Shown here: in pieces, positions 24,518 to 34,630 of the stretch | How the letters are laid out: each line of letters starts with the position of its first letter | Position numbering within the stretch: the first letter of the stretch is position 1 | Assembly (NCBI RefSeq): GCF_028502605.1 | Contig: NC_079236.1 | Span: 3,782,001-3,846,000 of the forward strand | DNA length: 64,000 bases | Reading direction: 5' to 3' | Origin: Trichoderma breve | Taxonomy: Eukaryota; Ascomycota; Sordariomycetes; Hypocreales; Hypocreaceae | Notes under the pieces: generated by a model | Told to the model about the DNA's origin: nothing | Seen by the model: only the letters and a program-made list of their open reading frames with translations | Databases searched by the model: none | Translations under genes and position numbers: made by a program

Positions 24518-27053
24518 TCATCCCAAGACAAGTGGATCGTAGACAACGGCGTCTTCATAGCTAAGAAGGAACTCTGAGAAGCCATCCTCAGAAAGATAAA
24601 ACCCTGGACTCAATAGCTGATCAACGTCTCTAAACTGTGGCGAACCACTGAACCATGTATTTGCATATTGTTGTTCACCTACCAAGACGGTAGGGTCTGG
24701 AGTCGGAAGCAAGGGTGGCTCGGTTGGTGGAAGCAATTGCGGCTGTGATTGTTGTAGATGCGTGGAATCTCGACTGTTATCGGCGTTCTTGGTAGGTGGT
24801 TTTTCCACTTGGGAATTCGACTTCTTGAGTATGTTTTGAGCCCGATCAAAAAGTCGATACGTGACGTCGGCGCTCCAATATGTTTCTCTCAAGTTTGACA
24901 AAACCAGCATGTGAAGTTGGAGCTTGTTCTCCGCGAGACCGCGGGTCAATGCGTTTGAGGACTTGCAGTCGAAAAGGTGAATCTGCATAGCGGGGATCAT
25001 CGCGGTAATCCTATGGCGAGAGATAATCAGTTTGCAAGCTCCAGAAACTGGACAAGAGGAGAGGGAATTAATACATCATTGGCTTCAAATATCGTATACC
25101 ATCCACTTCAATGAGACTCTGCAGCAGTCCGTTGGTATTTGATGCAGCTTCGCGGGCTCGGCTCGTTGCAATCTTTTGCCACAGTGAATGCGCTCCAGAT
25201 GGGAGAGGAGTAGACCGATTCAATACGTATGGTCGATAGAGTATTGCAATTGTAGCTCTAGTAAAGAGTCAGTGGCTGTGTAGATGAGGCGGGTTTGTTG
25301 AACGGGAGCACAAACTGGTACAATAGATCAATTTGAATCCCATTGATGGTCAAACTCTCACTAGAGTCAGCTGGGACGGCGTCTTCTTGGGCCAAGGCCT
25401 GTAACTCTTGCGCATATCTGTCAATCTCCGTAATACTGGGTATCCCTCCATTCACACAATAATGGACTCTTAAGATGTGGCCCAACGTATCGCAAATGCG
25501 CACAAGCCGAATCCACATCTCGGCCAAGGCCCTGGATTCCACCGGCACAAAATTGCTTCGCGCCCGGCCAACAACAGACTCTAATTCATTCATGATGTCT
25601 TCCACCACAGGAAGAGGCGTGTCGCAGTCTTCGCTATGAATGCGCATAGGACGGCCCCGTGCCAACGAAACCCATCGATCTCTGACGACACACGCCCACC
25701 AGATGCGACGCATGAGAGATTCTCGCGCTGGCAAAGACTTCTGCGGTGCACGGCTACCCAAACGCGAAGACCTATGGAGTCCGATGTTCTGCGAGAGCGA
25801 AATTGCAATGCCTATCCAGTACCAGGCGCCAGTATGATCCTGAGGGTCAGTATACCAGAATCCCAATAGGATGACGGACTGAATGAGCACCAGTTTTTCT
25901 GTCCCTCGATCGAAGTCATAGAGACACTGTCAAGAGTCAGTTTACGAGACATATTGTGATCACCAAGTGCCAGATTGCTCACCTTGGCACGTTCGTACAT
26001 GGCAGTCTTCATTGCCTTTCTAGAAGAGAACCCTGCTTTTTGTAAAACATCCGCATCGACGAACTGAGAGCAAAGGTTAGACGGCGACATCAATTTGCGT
26101 CTTCACATGAACTCACGTTTGCAGCAGCCAGCAGAATACTCCAATAGAGCAGCAGGCTAATATTCCGAGAGCCATTGCTGCAGTACTCATTTAGAAACGC
26201 GGGTGCATCGATTATTGGTAGAAAGAAGTGAACATGATGGAAGTAGCAGCGTATTAACTCATCGCACACATCGTCCGGAGGCCTAGAGAAGACACCCTGA
26301 AGGCGCATATACTCTAGCTCATGCGGTTTGTGAGACGACGAGATGACCGTGTCTGGCGGCAAATATCGTGCGTCTTCAGGAGTCTCAGGGTGGCAGAGGT
26401 CATACACAGAGTGGCGTGGCCCTCTCCTGTCGCCTATTGATATGATGAGATATCTTTCCCATGTCATGATTGTCAGAATTCTGATAGGATGCTTACCGAT
26501 GTAAGTAAAAGGGCCATCTTCAGGCAAGATAGTGTCTGTCGCCGATCGGCCCTGGGCTTCTCCAACGCCCATGACATTGTTTCTTGACGACGGTAGGGAT
26601 GCCGAAAATGTTTCGCCATAAGGGTATTCTGGAGGATCTTCAACTGGTATAGCACCAACTTGTGGATCTACCAGGCCACCGGAAGCAGCCTTGCTGTATG
26701 AGATCCCAGCCGTATTTCCAGCTGCCTTCTGCGACGTAAACTGAGAATCTCTTTTCCTCCGTGGCCTGTGAGAGGACAATTGGTGAGCAAAAATGGATGT
26801 CAATACTCAATCAAGCGCTCTTCAATGCTTACCGATGCTTCTTGCGCGGAAGAACAACACAAGATCCGCCATCGCGCTGGCAGTTTGAACACGCATTACC
26901 CCCAGTCTGAACAACGTCGCAACGAACTTTGCGCTGATTGCAAGGCTGACAGGCAACCCGCGAACGAATCCGTGGAGCAACTCTGGCACTACCACTGCTT
27001 CCCCATGCGTTACTGTTGGGCCGAGCTGCATGTAAGCTCTCCCCAGATTCCAT
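24518..27053 (-). CDS. Zn2Cys6 transcription factor with fungal-specific TF domain (cutinase regulator-like)
   Basis: DNA-binding transcription factor, presumably nuclear. Seven exons on the minus strand (27053-26833, 26765-26497, 26433-26117, 26063-25983, 25926-25316, 25257-25075, 25010-24518) give 724 residues. The zinc cluster is C35-x2-C38-x6-C45-x9-C55-x2-C58-x6-C65, followed by a basic KKHRPRRKR linker that spans the first intron. The middle-homology region is complete: YFHHVHFFLPIIDAPAF, SQNIGLHRSS, RRIWWACVVRDR and a run near YQATIAILYRPYVLNRS. This order resembles the CTF1/cutinase-regulator group. The second intron (26434-26496) has no stop and could be retained. One donor is the weaker GTTTGT at 25315. 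The frame opens at 27173 with TTG, so ATG 27053 is chosen. It diverges from an MFS gene over 455 bp, suggesting that it may control it. Confidence 0.9.
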
Positions 27054-27508
27054 GGCCGGCAAAAGATGAGTTTGTCTGGGGAAGAAGTTTGCCGTCGGTA
27101 GAAAAGAAAAAAGATTCTTGCCGACCAGCTTACCTTTTACCCCGGATGGGGTATACGAGCTAATACTCCACAAACCCCATCTTTGTGGCGCCTGAACTAT
27201 GAAGTTGTCGCGAGCTAGAACGGCTAATTCGGCTATTATCTGACTTTTAGCTTTGTCCGCACGTCTGCCGAGACATTTCTATTCCGAGATCCATCTAGCG
27301 GTATGTCGCAGTTTTCTCTCCTTTGCTCTCTCCACGGATGGGCATCATGACGGAACATCGCGGAGAAGAGCGGGGTGATTTCAACCCTGTCGTGTTCTCT
27401 GTGTGGTAACTTTGCCGAACGATGGTCAGCCAATTGTGTCACAGGGTCAGGAGGAACGACGACGAGAACGTTATATAACATCATTATCACCACAACAACG
27501 GGGATCGA
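27054..27508. promoter_or_regulatory. bidirectional promoter of the Zn2Cys6 regulator and the MFS transporter
   Basis: The 455-bp gap separates two divergent starts. It contains a direct repeat CGGCTA-N3-CGGCTA at 27221-27235 and further CCG/CGG triplets (e.g. 27270-27303). Such triplets are the half-sites bound by Zn2Cys6 factors. Binding by the neighbouring factor is inference. Confidence 0.5.
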
Positions 27509-29229
27509 ATGATGCTTGCACACATTGAACAGCAAAACAGCCACTCGTCCGGCTACTCTGTGACTATGGCGCCTTACGACATGGAAGTGCTTGACGACAC
27601 CAAGCATGATGGGGCTGAAGAGATTGAGAAGATGGAAGACGACACTGCCAACATGAAGCCTACTAGTGAGACATTCACTCCGGAGGACGAGAGACGGCTT
27701 ATTCGGAAACTCGATTTCTGGTATGATACCCCTCTCGCTTTAGTTGTTTATACCCTTTCCCCGTGATCAATGGCTCACTCAATTGTAAAGGATTATTCCA
27801 CTTATGATGGTGACGTATACACTGCAGAGCTACGACAAGGGTGTCATGAGCGCCGCAACACAGTTCAACTTCAATGCAGACTTGAAGCTCACCACGATTG
27901 TTGGTCATTTGCCAGACGGAACCCCAATCACGAATAACCAGAAATACGCCAATGCCTCGATGATGTTTTACATCGGATATCTTGTCGGTACATACCCGAT
28001 GATGTTCTTGTGTCAGCGCTACTCAACATCGCGAGTGGTGTCAGTCGCTACATTCCTCTGGGGAGCTGTTCTGATGTCCACGGCTGGCTGCTTCAACTAT
28101 GCCGGTATTATGATCAATCGCCTTTTCCTGGGTTTCCTCGAGTCAGCCGTTGCTCCCTCCTTTACTGTCCTGGTTACCTTCTGGTGGACACGAGAAGAGC
28201 AGACCCTGCGAACTGGGTTCTGGTACAGCTGTGTTGGAGTTGCCACAGCCATATCGCCCCTCATCAACTACGGCTTGGGCCAGATTCACGGCTCACTGCC
28301 TTCTTGGAAACCAATCTTCTTGATTCTTGGCGGTGTCACCATCTTGTGGTCCATTGTGCTCTTCTTCTTCCTCCCTGATGACCCCATGACAAGTAAACGG
28401 TTGACAGAAGCCGAGAGACACATTGCTATTTGCCGTCTCGAAAGAAACAATGCCGGTACCGTAAGCCACGAATTCAACAAGGCCCAGTTCTTCGAGGCTT
28501 TCCGCGATTACAAGCTGTACAGCAGCGCCTTCATAGTGCTTCTTACCGGTGTGCCATCGGGAGCCCTTGGAACTTTCGGTACTGTTGTGATTAACGGATT
28601 TGGATTCGACCACTTCGATTCTCTGGCTCTAACATGTCCCATTGGAGCGATTACTGCCACTTCGATTCTTCTCTCGGGCTACATCACACGGAAATGGAGA
28701 AACATGCGTTACCTGCTGATTATTATCTGTGGTCTGATCTCCATCGCGGGCACTCTCATCTGCTGGTTCGGACCTCGGAGTAATCGAGGATTGTTGTTTG
28801 CAGGTGTTTTTCTCATTGCTGTTCAAGTTGCTTCTGGAGGAATTGCTGTCTCTCTGACGGCATCGAACATAGCCGGACATACTAGTAAGCTTTTTTCCCC
28901 TCTTGTGGCATCTGTCTTGTGTGGAACAGCATCTCACAAAACTTTTAGAAAAATCCACTGTCAGTGCCTCGACCTTCGTTGGATACTGCGTCGGAAATGT
29001 CATTGGTCCAGTGATCTTTGGCGCGTCTCCGGGGCCAATCTATCACGCGGGATTTGTAGGAAGCTTTGTCTGTCTGTGTGGAGTGGTGGTGATTGCGTCC
29101 ATTACTCTTATTGCGTTGCGTATGGAAAACAGAAAGAGAGACAAGCGAAGCGGCACACCCATGGGTCTGCACTCAATTGATGAGGATCTTACTGATATCC
29201 AGAACAAAGATTTCAGATACGTCTTGTAG
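27509..29229 (+). CDS. MFS transporter, anion:cation symporter (allantoate permease-like) family
   Basis: Plasma-membrane secondary transporter of about 12 membrane helices. Exons 27509-27720, 27791-28884 and 28949-29229 give 528 residues. The soluble N-terminus ends in DERRLIRKLDFW, the usual lead-in to helix 1 of ACS-family carriers. Then come SYDKGVMSAATQF, a RLFLGFLES loop and the PDDP motif in the central loop, all seen in Dal5/Tna1-like permeases of carboxylates and nitrogenous anions. The substrate cannot be named. Two adjacent ATGs open the frame (27509, 27512), and a third in-frame Met at 27566 is possible. Its divergent arrangement with a Zn2Cys6 factor suggests substrate-induced expression. 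Confidence 0.92.
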
Positions 29230-29926
29230 AACACTTAGCTAGTTTCCAATAGTCTCTTCAATAGCAGTTGTTCAATTACTCTAGTTCATTCCTATCTCAC
29301 TTGTTTCTAATATGGTTTCGCCTTCCCCATAACTTCAAGAGAAGTAATATCAATACAGTCAGACTGTCTCCATGATGGCCTTCAACTAACTCAACTTATT
29401 CCATCCATCTCTACTGAGCCAGATGTTGAAGTTTCAGTTTAGCTATCTTTTAGTCATGAAAAACCCTATAAGTCCGGCAAATCAGTTCCATCATGTCTAT
29501 AGTTTACAGACTATCTTATTAACAGTCAGCTTTCTAGAACACAATCGTGAGCTCGAACCTGCTTACCGAGGCACCGGCTTCCGATTCTATCCATCTGTCA
29601 GTCAGCCCTAAGAATTATGGAGCTTCATAGACGGTGAGAGGAACCATTTGAACATATGACTCCGGTAAACTCGGTAATTACCAAACATGAGCTGGAGATT
29701 CGGCATTCTCATGGACTGAATTCGTCTAGCTGGACCCTTCTCTCCAGGGTTCTCCGCATCTTTTCCACAGAAAATGTGACGGACCCTTGGGGTAGCATTT
29801 TCCAACTGGAATGTGACTATATATAAAAGGAGAGATAATCTAAGACAATTGACGTAAGTGGAAAGTGTGATTCAGTGTTCCATTGTTCTCTCTTCCGGAT
29901 TAGGATTCTATTGTCTCTGGTTACCC
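29230..29926. other. intergenic region upstream of the esterase
   Basis: About 0.7 kb with no gene seen. A TATA-like element ATATATAAAAGG at 29818-29829 lies about 100 bp before the esterase ATG. Confidence 0.5.
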
Positions 29927-30968
29927 ATGTTGTCTCTCAAGGTTGCATTCTTCGCCGCTTTGGCTGAAGCCTTGGTCCTACCCAAAGGCCTTCCGTCCAT
30001 CTCGTTGGAAGGATGCCTTAAGAAATTACCTCATGGCCAGTCAGCTGGTAGTGTTGCAAACGTGACAATTACAAGTGGTGGGCTGCTGAGGTACTATCTC
30101 ATCTCAATTCCACCAACGTACCATAATGAGATCCCAACTCCGGCGATCCTGTCTTACCACGGGGGCGAAAGAACCGCAGAAAGCCAACTGGAATTAGACG
30201 AATTAACCAGTGCCCAGTTCAATACGAATTCTTTTGTCATTTACCCTCAGGGCATCAATGTAGGGCAATTTAATCGCTCGGAAGCAGTATTTAAAGCCAA
30301 GGCTGACATATCTGAAGGACTTTTGGCAAGGCGTTCCGAATGTCACCGTAAACGACCTCCAGTTCACTGCAGATATTCTCGACCATGTTCAAGAGCAGTA
30401 TTGCATTGATCCTGCTCGAATTTTTGCTACTGGAAAGTCGGATGGCGCCGGATTCTGTAACGTTCTGGCTTGCGACAAGAAAATGTCGAGCCGGATTGCA
30501 GCATTTGCCCCCGTATCTGGTGCCTTTTATGTCAATACGTCGTCCTGTGACGCCGACACCGTGCAGATCCCATGTAACCCTAGCCGTCATGACATTCCAT
30601 TCCTGGAGTTTCACGGTGGCAACGACACTACAATTCATTACCAGGGTGGTGCGCGCAAGCAGGAATGTCTTCCATCCATCCCGCATTTCATCCAACAATG
30701 GGCTGCACGAGACGGGCTGAGCCTCCACAATGTTACCACGCCGATCTCATCTAATACTGTATCCTACAAATACGGGTCAGGAGTCAACTTTGGATTGGTT
30801 GAGCACGTTTACGACGCTGTAATCGGACATGATTGGCCCAGCACGGCGCCAAATGCTGATAACCAGGTGTCTGGCCACCACATTGCTAGCTTCAATGCAA
30901 CACCAATTATTTTGGAGTTCTTTAAGCAGCATCCTTTGAGCGTGTGGGATCTCCTTGCAGAAATTTGA
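29927..30968 (+). CDS. secreted CE1/LpqC-type esterase (feruloyl or acetylxylan esterase-like)
   Basis: Exons 29927-30259 and 30318-30968 give 327 residues. The protein starts with a hydrophobic signal-like stretch (LKVAFFAALAEALVLP). The body follows the polyhydroxybutyrate-depolymerase/feruloyl esterase fold: a LISIPPTYHNEIPTPAILSYHG strand, DFWQGVPNVTVNDLQF, and the nucleophile elbow GKSDG with Ser152. The later FLEFHGGNDTTIHYQGG carries the acid residue, and a C-terminal GHDWPS supplies the likely catalytic His. Substrates in the family are ester decorations of plant cell-wall polysaccharides. The frame starts upstream at 29858 with GTG, so ATG 29927 was chosen; this also places the signal peptide at the N-terminus. 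The splice is needed to join YPQGIN to DFWQG. Confidence 0.85.
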
Positions 30969-31621
30969 GATATAGAGACAAGGAAGCGATTGGCTGGGAA
31001 GTGAAGGAAACTAATTGTACATCTGTGTAAATGTAAATTTGCTTCACATTATGAAATATTCATCATTGTTAATATTTATGTATTATTGCGCGTTAAGTGT
31101 ACTTGTAAATGCTGTAAACCTTCTCAATATGTGCTCAGTGAGACGCTGCTTTGTTAGATCCACCAAGTCCCTTTGTTTTCCACATGCTACGAACGTGACT
31201 TACGATCAACAAGCTCAGTTCATAGCAGGTATGTAATAAGGATCTGACATTGTGCCTCTTCCTACGCTAATGGAATTCCATGTCTTCAATTAGTTGGGTA
31301 GCCACAGTACCGCTACGAGATTTGTACGGAGTCCAATCGGCACAGTTGACCGAACTGGCCGAACAAGCAGCCGAACCCCTTGCATTCCGGCAAAAAAAGT
31401 AGAGCCCGGCAAATGCTTGTTTCCATTTGTTATTGCCGACTTATACCTGCACAGCGCTGTCTATCGGTTTATAGAGATGGCACGAGGAAGGGATTCTTAA
31501 GCCACGTCTCTTTGAGTCTAGGCTCTCCTCTTAGTTCGGTCATTTATTTGTGCATTTTTCTTAGCACTCCTGTCATTCGTCTACTCACTCCTTCTTTGAG
31601 GCACCAGTAACGCACGCCAAG
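30969..31621. other. intergenic region, no gene seen
   Basis: About 650 bp, AT-rich in its left half. It contains the promoter of the following hydrolase. Only short frames without motifs are present. Confidence 0.5.
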
Positions 31622-32758
31622 ATGTCGGACACTTTGCCTTCGCCAAGCACAACCCCAGATGGCTTGGAGCCGCGATTTTCTCTCCCTTTGTCGACACCTC
31701 GGTCAAGCAAAACATCGTTAGCGATCGGTGGTGTTACTATATACGTCTATGGATTAGATGAGCTCCAACAAAAGTCTGGAGTGGACGTCGCTGTTTTGTA
31801 TCTTGCTCATAACCGAACAAGAACATATCTAGTTACAGAAGGCATCGCCCATGAGATTTTGCATAGATATAGATCCGATGGCAGGAAGAAGAAAGTTGAG
31901 ATGATTGCCATTACGATGAACATGAGAAATCATGGAGATCGCCAGGTATGTGTTACTCGCCACCTTTGCCGCCATGATGACAACTAACAAGGGTGGAACC
32001 CAATAGGTCAGTCCAGAAGCAAACTTGACTTGGTCAGGTGGTAATGAAAACCATGCGTAAGTTGTGCAAATTTTTTCAAAAGACATGGTTTATGTTGTCC
32101 ATGTTTCTTTAATTGAGTATTACTAACAGTGTACTATCTCTACAGCGTCGATTTAATATCCATGATATCCGGTGCAACCCAAGACTTCAAGCTTGTCCTC
32201 GACTTTTTGCCAGCGTATTTCCCACAGTTCAATCGCATGCATAATATCATGTTGGGCGTCTCATTAGGCGCCCATACAGCCTGGCGTATGGCATCGGCTG
32301 CATCTGGCCAGTTTGACGCCTTCGCGATGGTTGTCGGTTGCCCAAACTTGACATCTCTCCTACTAGAGCGTCTAGGAATTGATGCTTCAGCTCTTGGTGT
32401 CAAGGGAGAAGAGCTAGAGACTGTCAGCTACGAACATTTAGAAAAGCTTATGGACGAGTCGCAACGGCGTCGATGGCCGCGCGCATTGGCAGAATTGATC
32501 CGAGAGGGTGATAGGAAGATATACGAGGAATTCCCCAGCGATGTACCTCTATTCATGTGCAATGGAGAGTACGATAAACTGGTACCGGCACGGTATACAA
32601 CATCATGGTTAGAAAGAAGGAGCACCATGCGGAACGGAAGCAAAACATCTAAAGACATCAAGCCCAGACTGTTCATACAGGAGAACACAGGACACAGCTG
32701 TACGAAAGAAATGGTTGCAATGCTTGCCGACTGGTTGGGCGATATGTATAAACTGTAG
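31622..32758 (+). CDS. alpha/beta-hydrolase fold protein
   Basis: Exons 31622-31945, 32007-32056 and 32146-32758 give 328 residues. Clues to the fold are the nucleophile elbow GVSLG (Ser164) in IMLGVSLGAHTAW, an Asp in NGEYDKLVP, and a His in ENTGHSCT near the C-terminus, giving a Ser-Asp-His triad in the right order. There is no signal peptide or membrane helix, so it is probably cytosolic. The short middle exon is only 50 nt. The physiological substrate cannot be predicted. The family is broad (esterases, lipases, thioesterases). It follows the secreted esterase on the same strand, but sequence and spacing do not make them an obvious pair. Confidence 0.85.
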
Positions 32759-32801
32759 AGTAGAATTGGGCATCTTAGAAACTTTTACTCGCACTTGTTG
32801 G

Positions 32802-32920
32802 TTGGGATGCTGTACGGAAGACTCTTTGTCTGCTTCAGTGGGTGTTGCCGTGGTTGTTTCCTAGATATCCTAGACATGGCTCTCACTTCAAATTGTACAT
32901 GCATTCATTCACTTTATTTA
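32802..32920. repeat. diverged direct duplication, copy 1
   Basis: Shares TACGGAAGACTCTTT, TCTGCTTCA and ATTCACTTT in the same order and spacing with 33386-33500. It begins 44 bp after the hydrolase stop codon. Confidence 0.75.
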
Positions 32921-32944
32921 AACTTTGCCCTTAATGAAGTATAC

Positions 32945-32998
32945 GTAGTAGATGTAGTAGATGTAGTAGATGTAGTAGATGTAGTAGATGTAGTAGAT
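32945..32998. repeat. 9-bp tandem array (GTAGTAGAT), 6 units
   Basis: Six near-perfect copies of GTAGTAGAT. It is the same motif family as the arrays near 20, 21.3 and 23.4 kb. Confidence 0.92.
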
Positions 32999-33385
32999 AA
33001 AAAAGATAACATTTTTTTTCCCTTCTATTTCTCTTCCTCTTCTCCGAACTAAAATTTTCTCTTTCAACATCCTCCTCTTCATCCACCTCAAGTTCTTCCA
33101 TCGTCTCAAGCTCCTCATTCGCCTCAAGCTCTTCGTTCATCACCCCAGTCGGCTATCAACCAGTGTTCGAAGCTTCTTCAACATGCCCACCACTCGAGGC
33201 ACTCGAAGACGCCAGGAGCGCGCTGTTCGTCGGCTCAACGTTATGATGGAACAGCTGGAGCGTGCTTGGCCACCAAGGTATTTTCCACCGCCCTTCTTAT
33301 TCATACCTCAAATTCTGATAATATTCTCAGACTGCTCCATTACGATATACTTTCGCGAGATCCCTACCGACCGTTCTTCTTCGTT

Positions 33386-33500
33386 AGGATGATATACGGA
33401 AGACTCTTTATCTGCTTCAATAGGTGTTACCACAGTCGTTTTCTAGACATCCTACACATGAATCTCATTTTAATTCTATTTCGCATACATTCACTTTGTT
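33386..33500. repeat. diverged direct duplication, copy 2 (G-to-A enriched)
   Basis: Roughly 75-80% similar to copy 1 at 32802-32920. The differences are mostly transitions, chiefly G in copy 1 to A in copy 2, several at TpG. Confidence 0.75.
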
Positions 33501-34630
33501 CATTAATTTTCCGTTCATCTTAATGCATCTAGTTTCGTATGGCTTGAACGGGTAGGCTCTTGCTGAAGAAATACTATGTTCAGCTGCCAAGAGGGCCGAA
33601 ATTGCGGCATCGTTTTGCAGTCAAAGATCTGGCAGAGGGTGATTTGCGTACTCCTCTTATCAGTAATGTTGTTGGAAATGTCAAAATTAGAATAACTAAA
33701 GACTGTTCCTCCTCTAGTACTTAGACTTTACTTCACAACTTGTTACAGTTCCGCTTATTCCCCTTACCCCATACATGCACCCCATGCATTGTCGCCTGAA
33801 TGGGGCCTGCACTCTGCATGGATCCAATCAAATTGCTGCACTACGATCGCCATAAGCTCACCAAGGCAAGGCTCATTTGTATATAATACCGCATTGACTC
33901 ACGTCGTGTCGATGAATGCCACATCTGCAACTCCCGCAAATGCCGTCTATAAATGGCAAGATAAAAACCCCTCATATAAAATCATGGAGATTGGAATTTA
34001 TACTTTGTGTAAACGGCGGTCAGATGATCAAGGACTGTAGGACAGTTCACCTTGCATCAAGCTGAGCCGAATCTGCCCACGCCAAAAGTTACTAGGCCGC
34101 TGCGGCTGAGGAGTCCAACGCCGGCATTTGCCAAATTGGACGCGATCCGCCTCACTTTCGTGTTCCTTGGCGTCCTGTAGGGGAAAGCTTCTGGAACATC
34201 ACGATCGCTGCGCCACCGCCGAGCCATGCATCATACCACCTCTGGTTGACCGAGTTGTCTGGACTAAACAGCCCTGCCTTATAAGCCAATGATGGTGAGG
34301 CGGAAAAGCGAGGGAGCAGCTCTCGGGGCAATCCAATGGGCATACTTTTGGAGGTTTCTTTGGCTCGGCGCACATTGGTCATTGTATAAATTGGCGCGCT
34401 GTTATCTTTGTTCAATCCGAGCCACCCCCTACAGTTTTGAACAGAGAAGCTTTTGTACTCACCTTTAAAGTTACACCAATCATTTATTATCTACATAAAT
34501 TGCTCCTCTTGTCTGCTCTTTTTTCTCTTTCATCTCTCATATCCAAATTCTATTGCTGCTCTTTTGATTATTTCCCCTCACAACTGCTTATCCAAACACA
34601 TCTTCTCTAAGCACACACCAACAAGTCACC

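Larger units (their letters stand above)
32759..34630. other. intergenic region with duplicated segment and microsatellite
   Basis: About 1.9 kb. It holds the 3' flank of the hydrolase, the two copies of a diverged segment (32802-32920 and 33386-33500), the GTAGTAGAT array, and a short frame starting at 33183 that encodes a basic helix. That frame could splice (GTATTT at 33278) into the second copy. No known domain is present. Confidence 0.45.

Noticed and set aside
27054..27173. N-terminal extension of the Zn2Cys6 regulator
   Set aside because: The frame is open but begins with TTG; the first ATG at 27053 leaves the zinc cluster 35 residues from the start, a normal distance.
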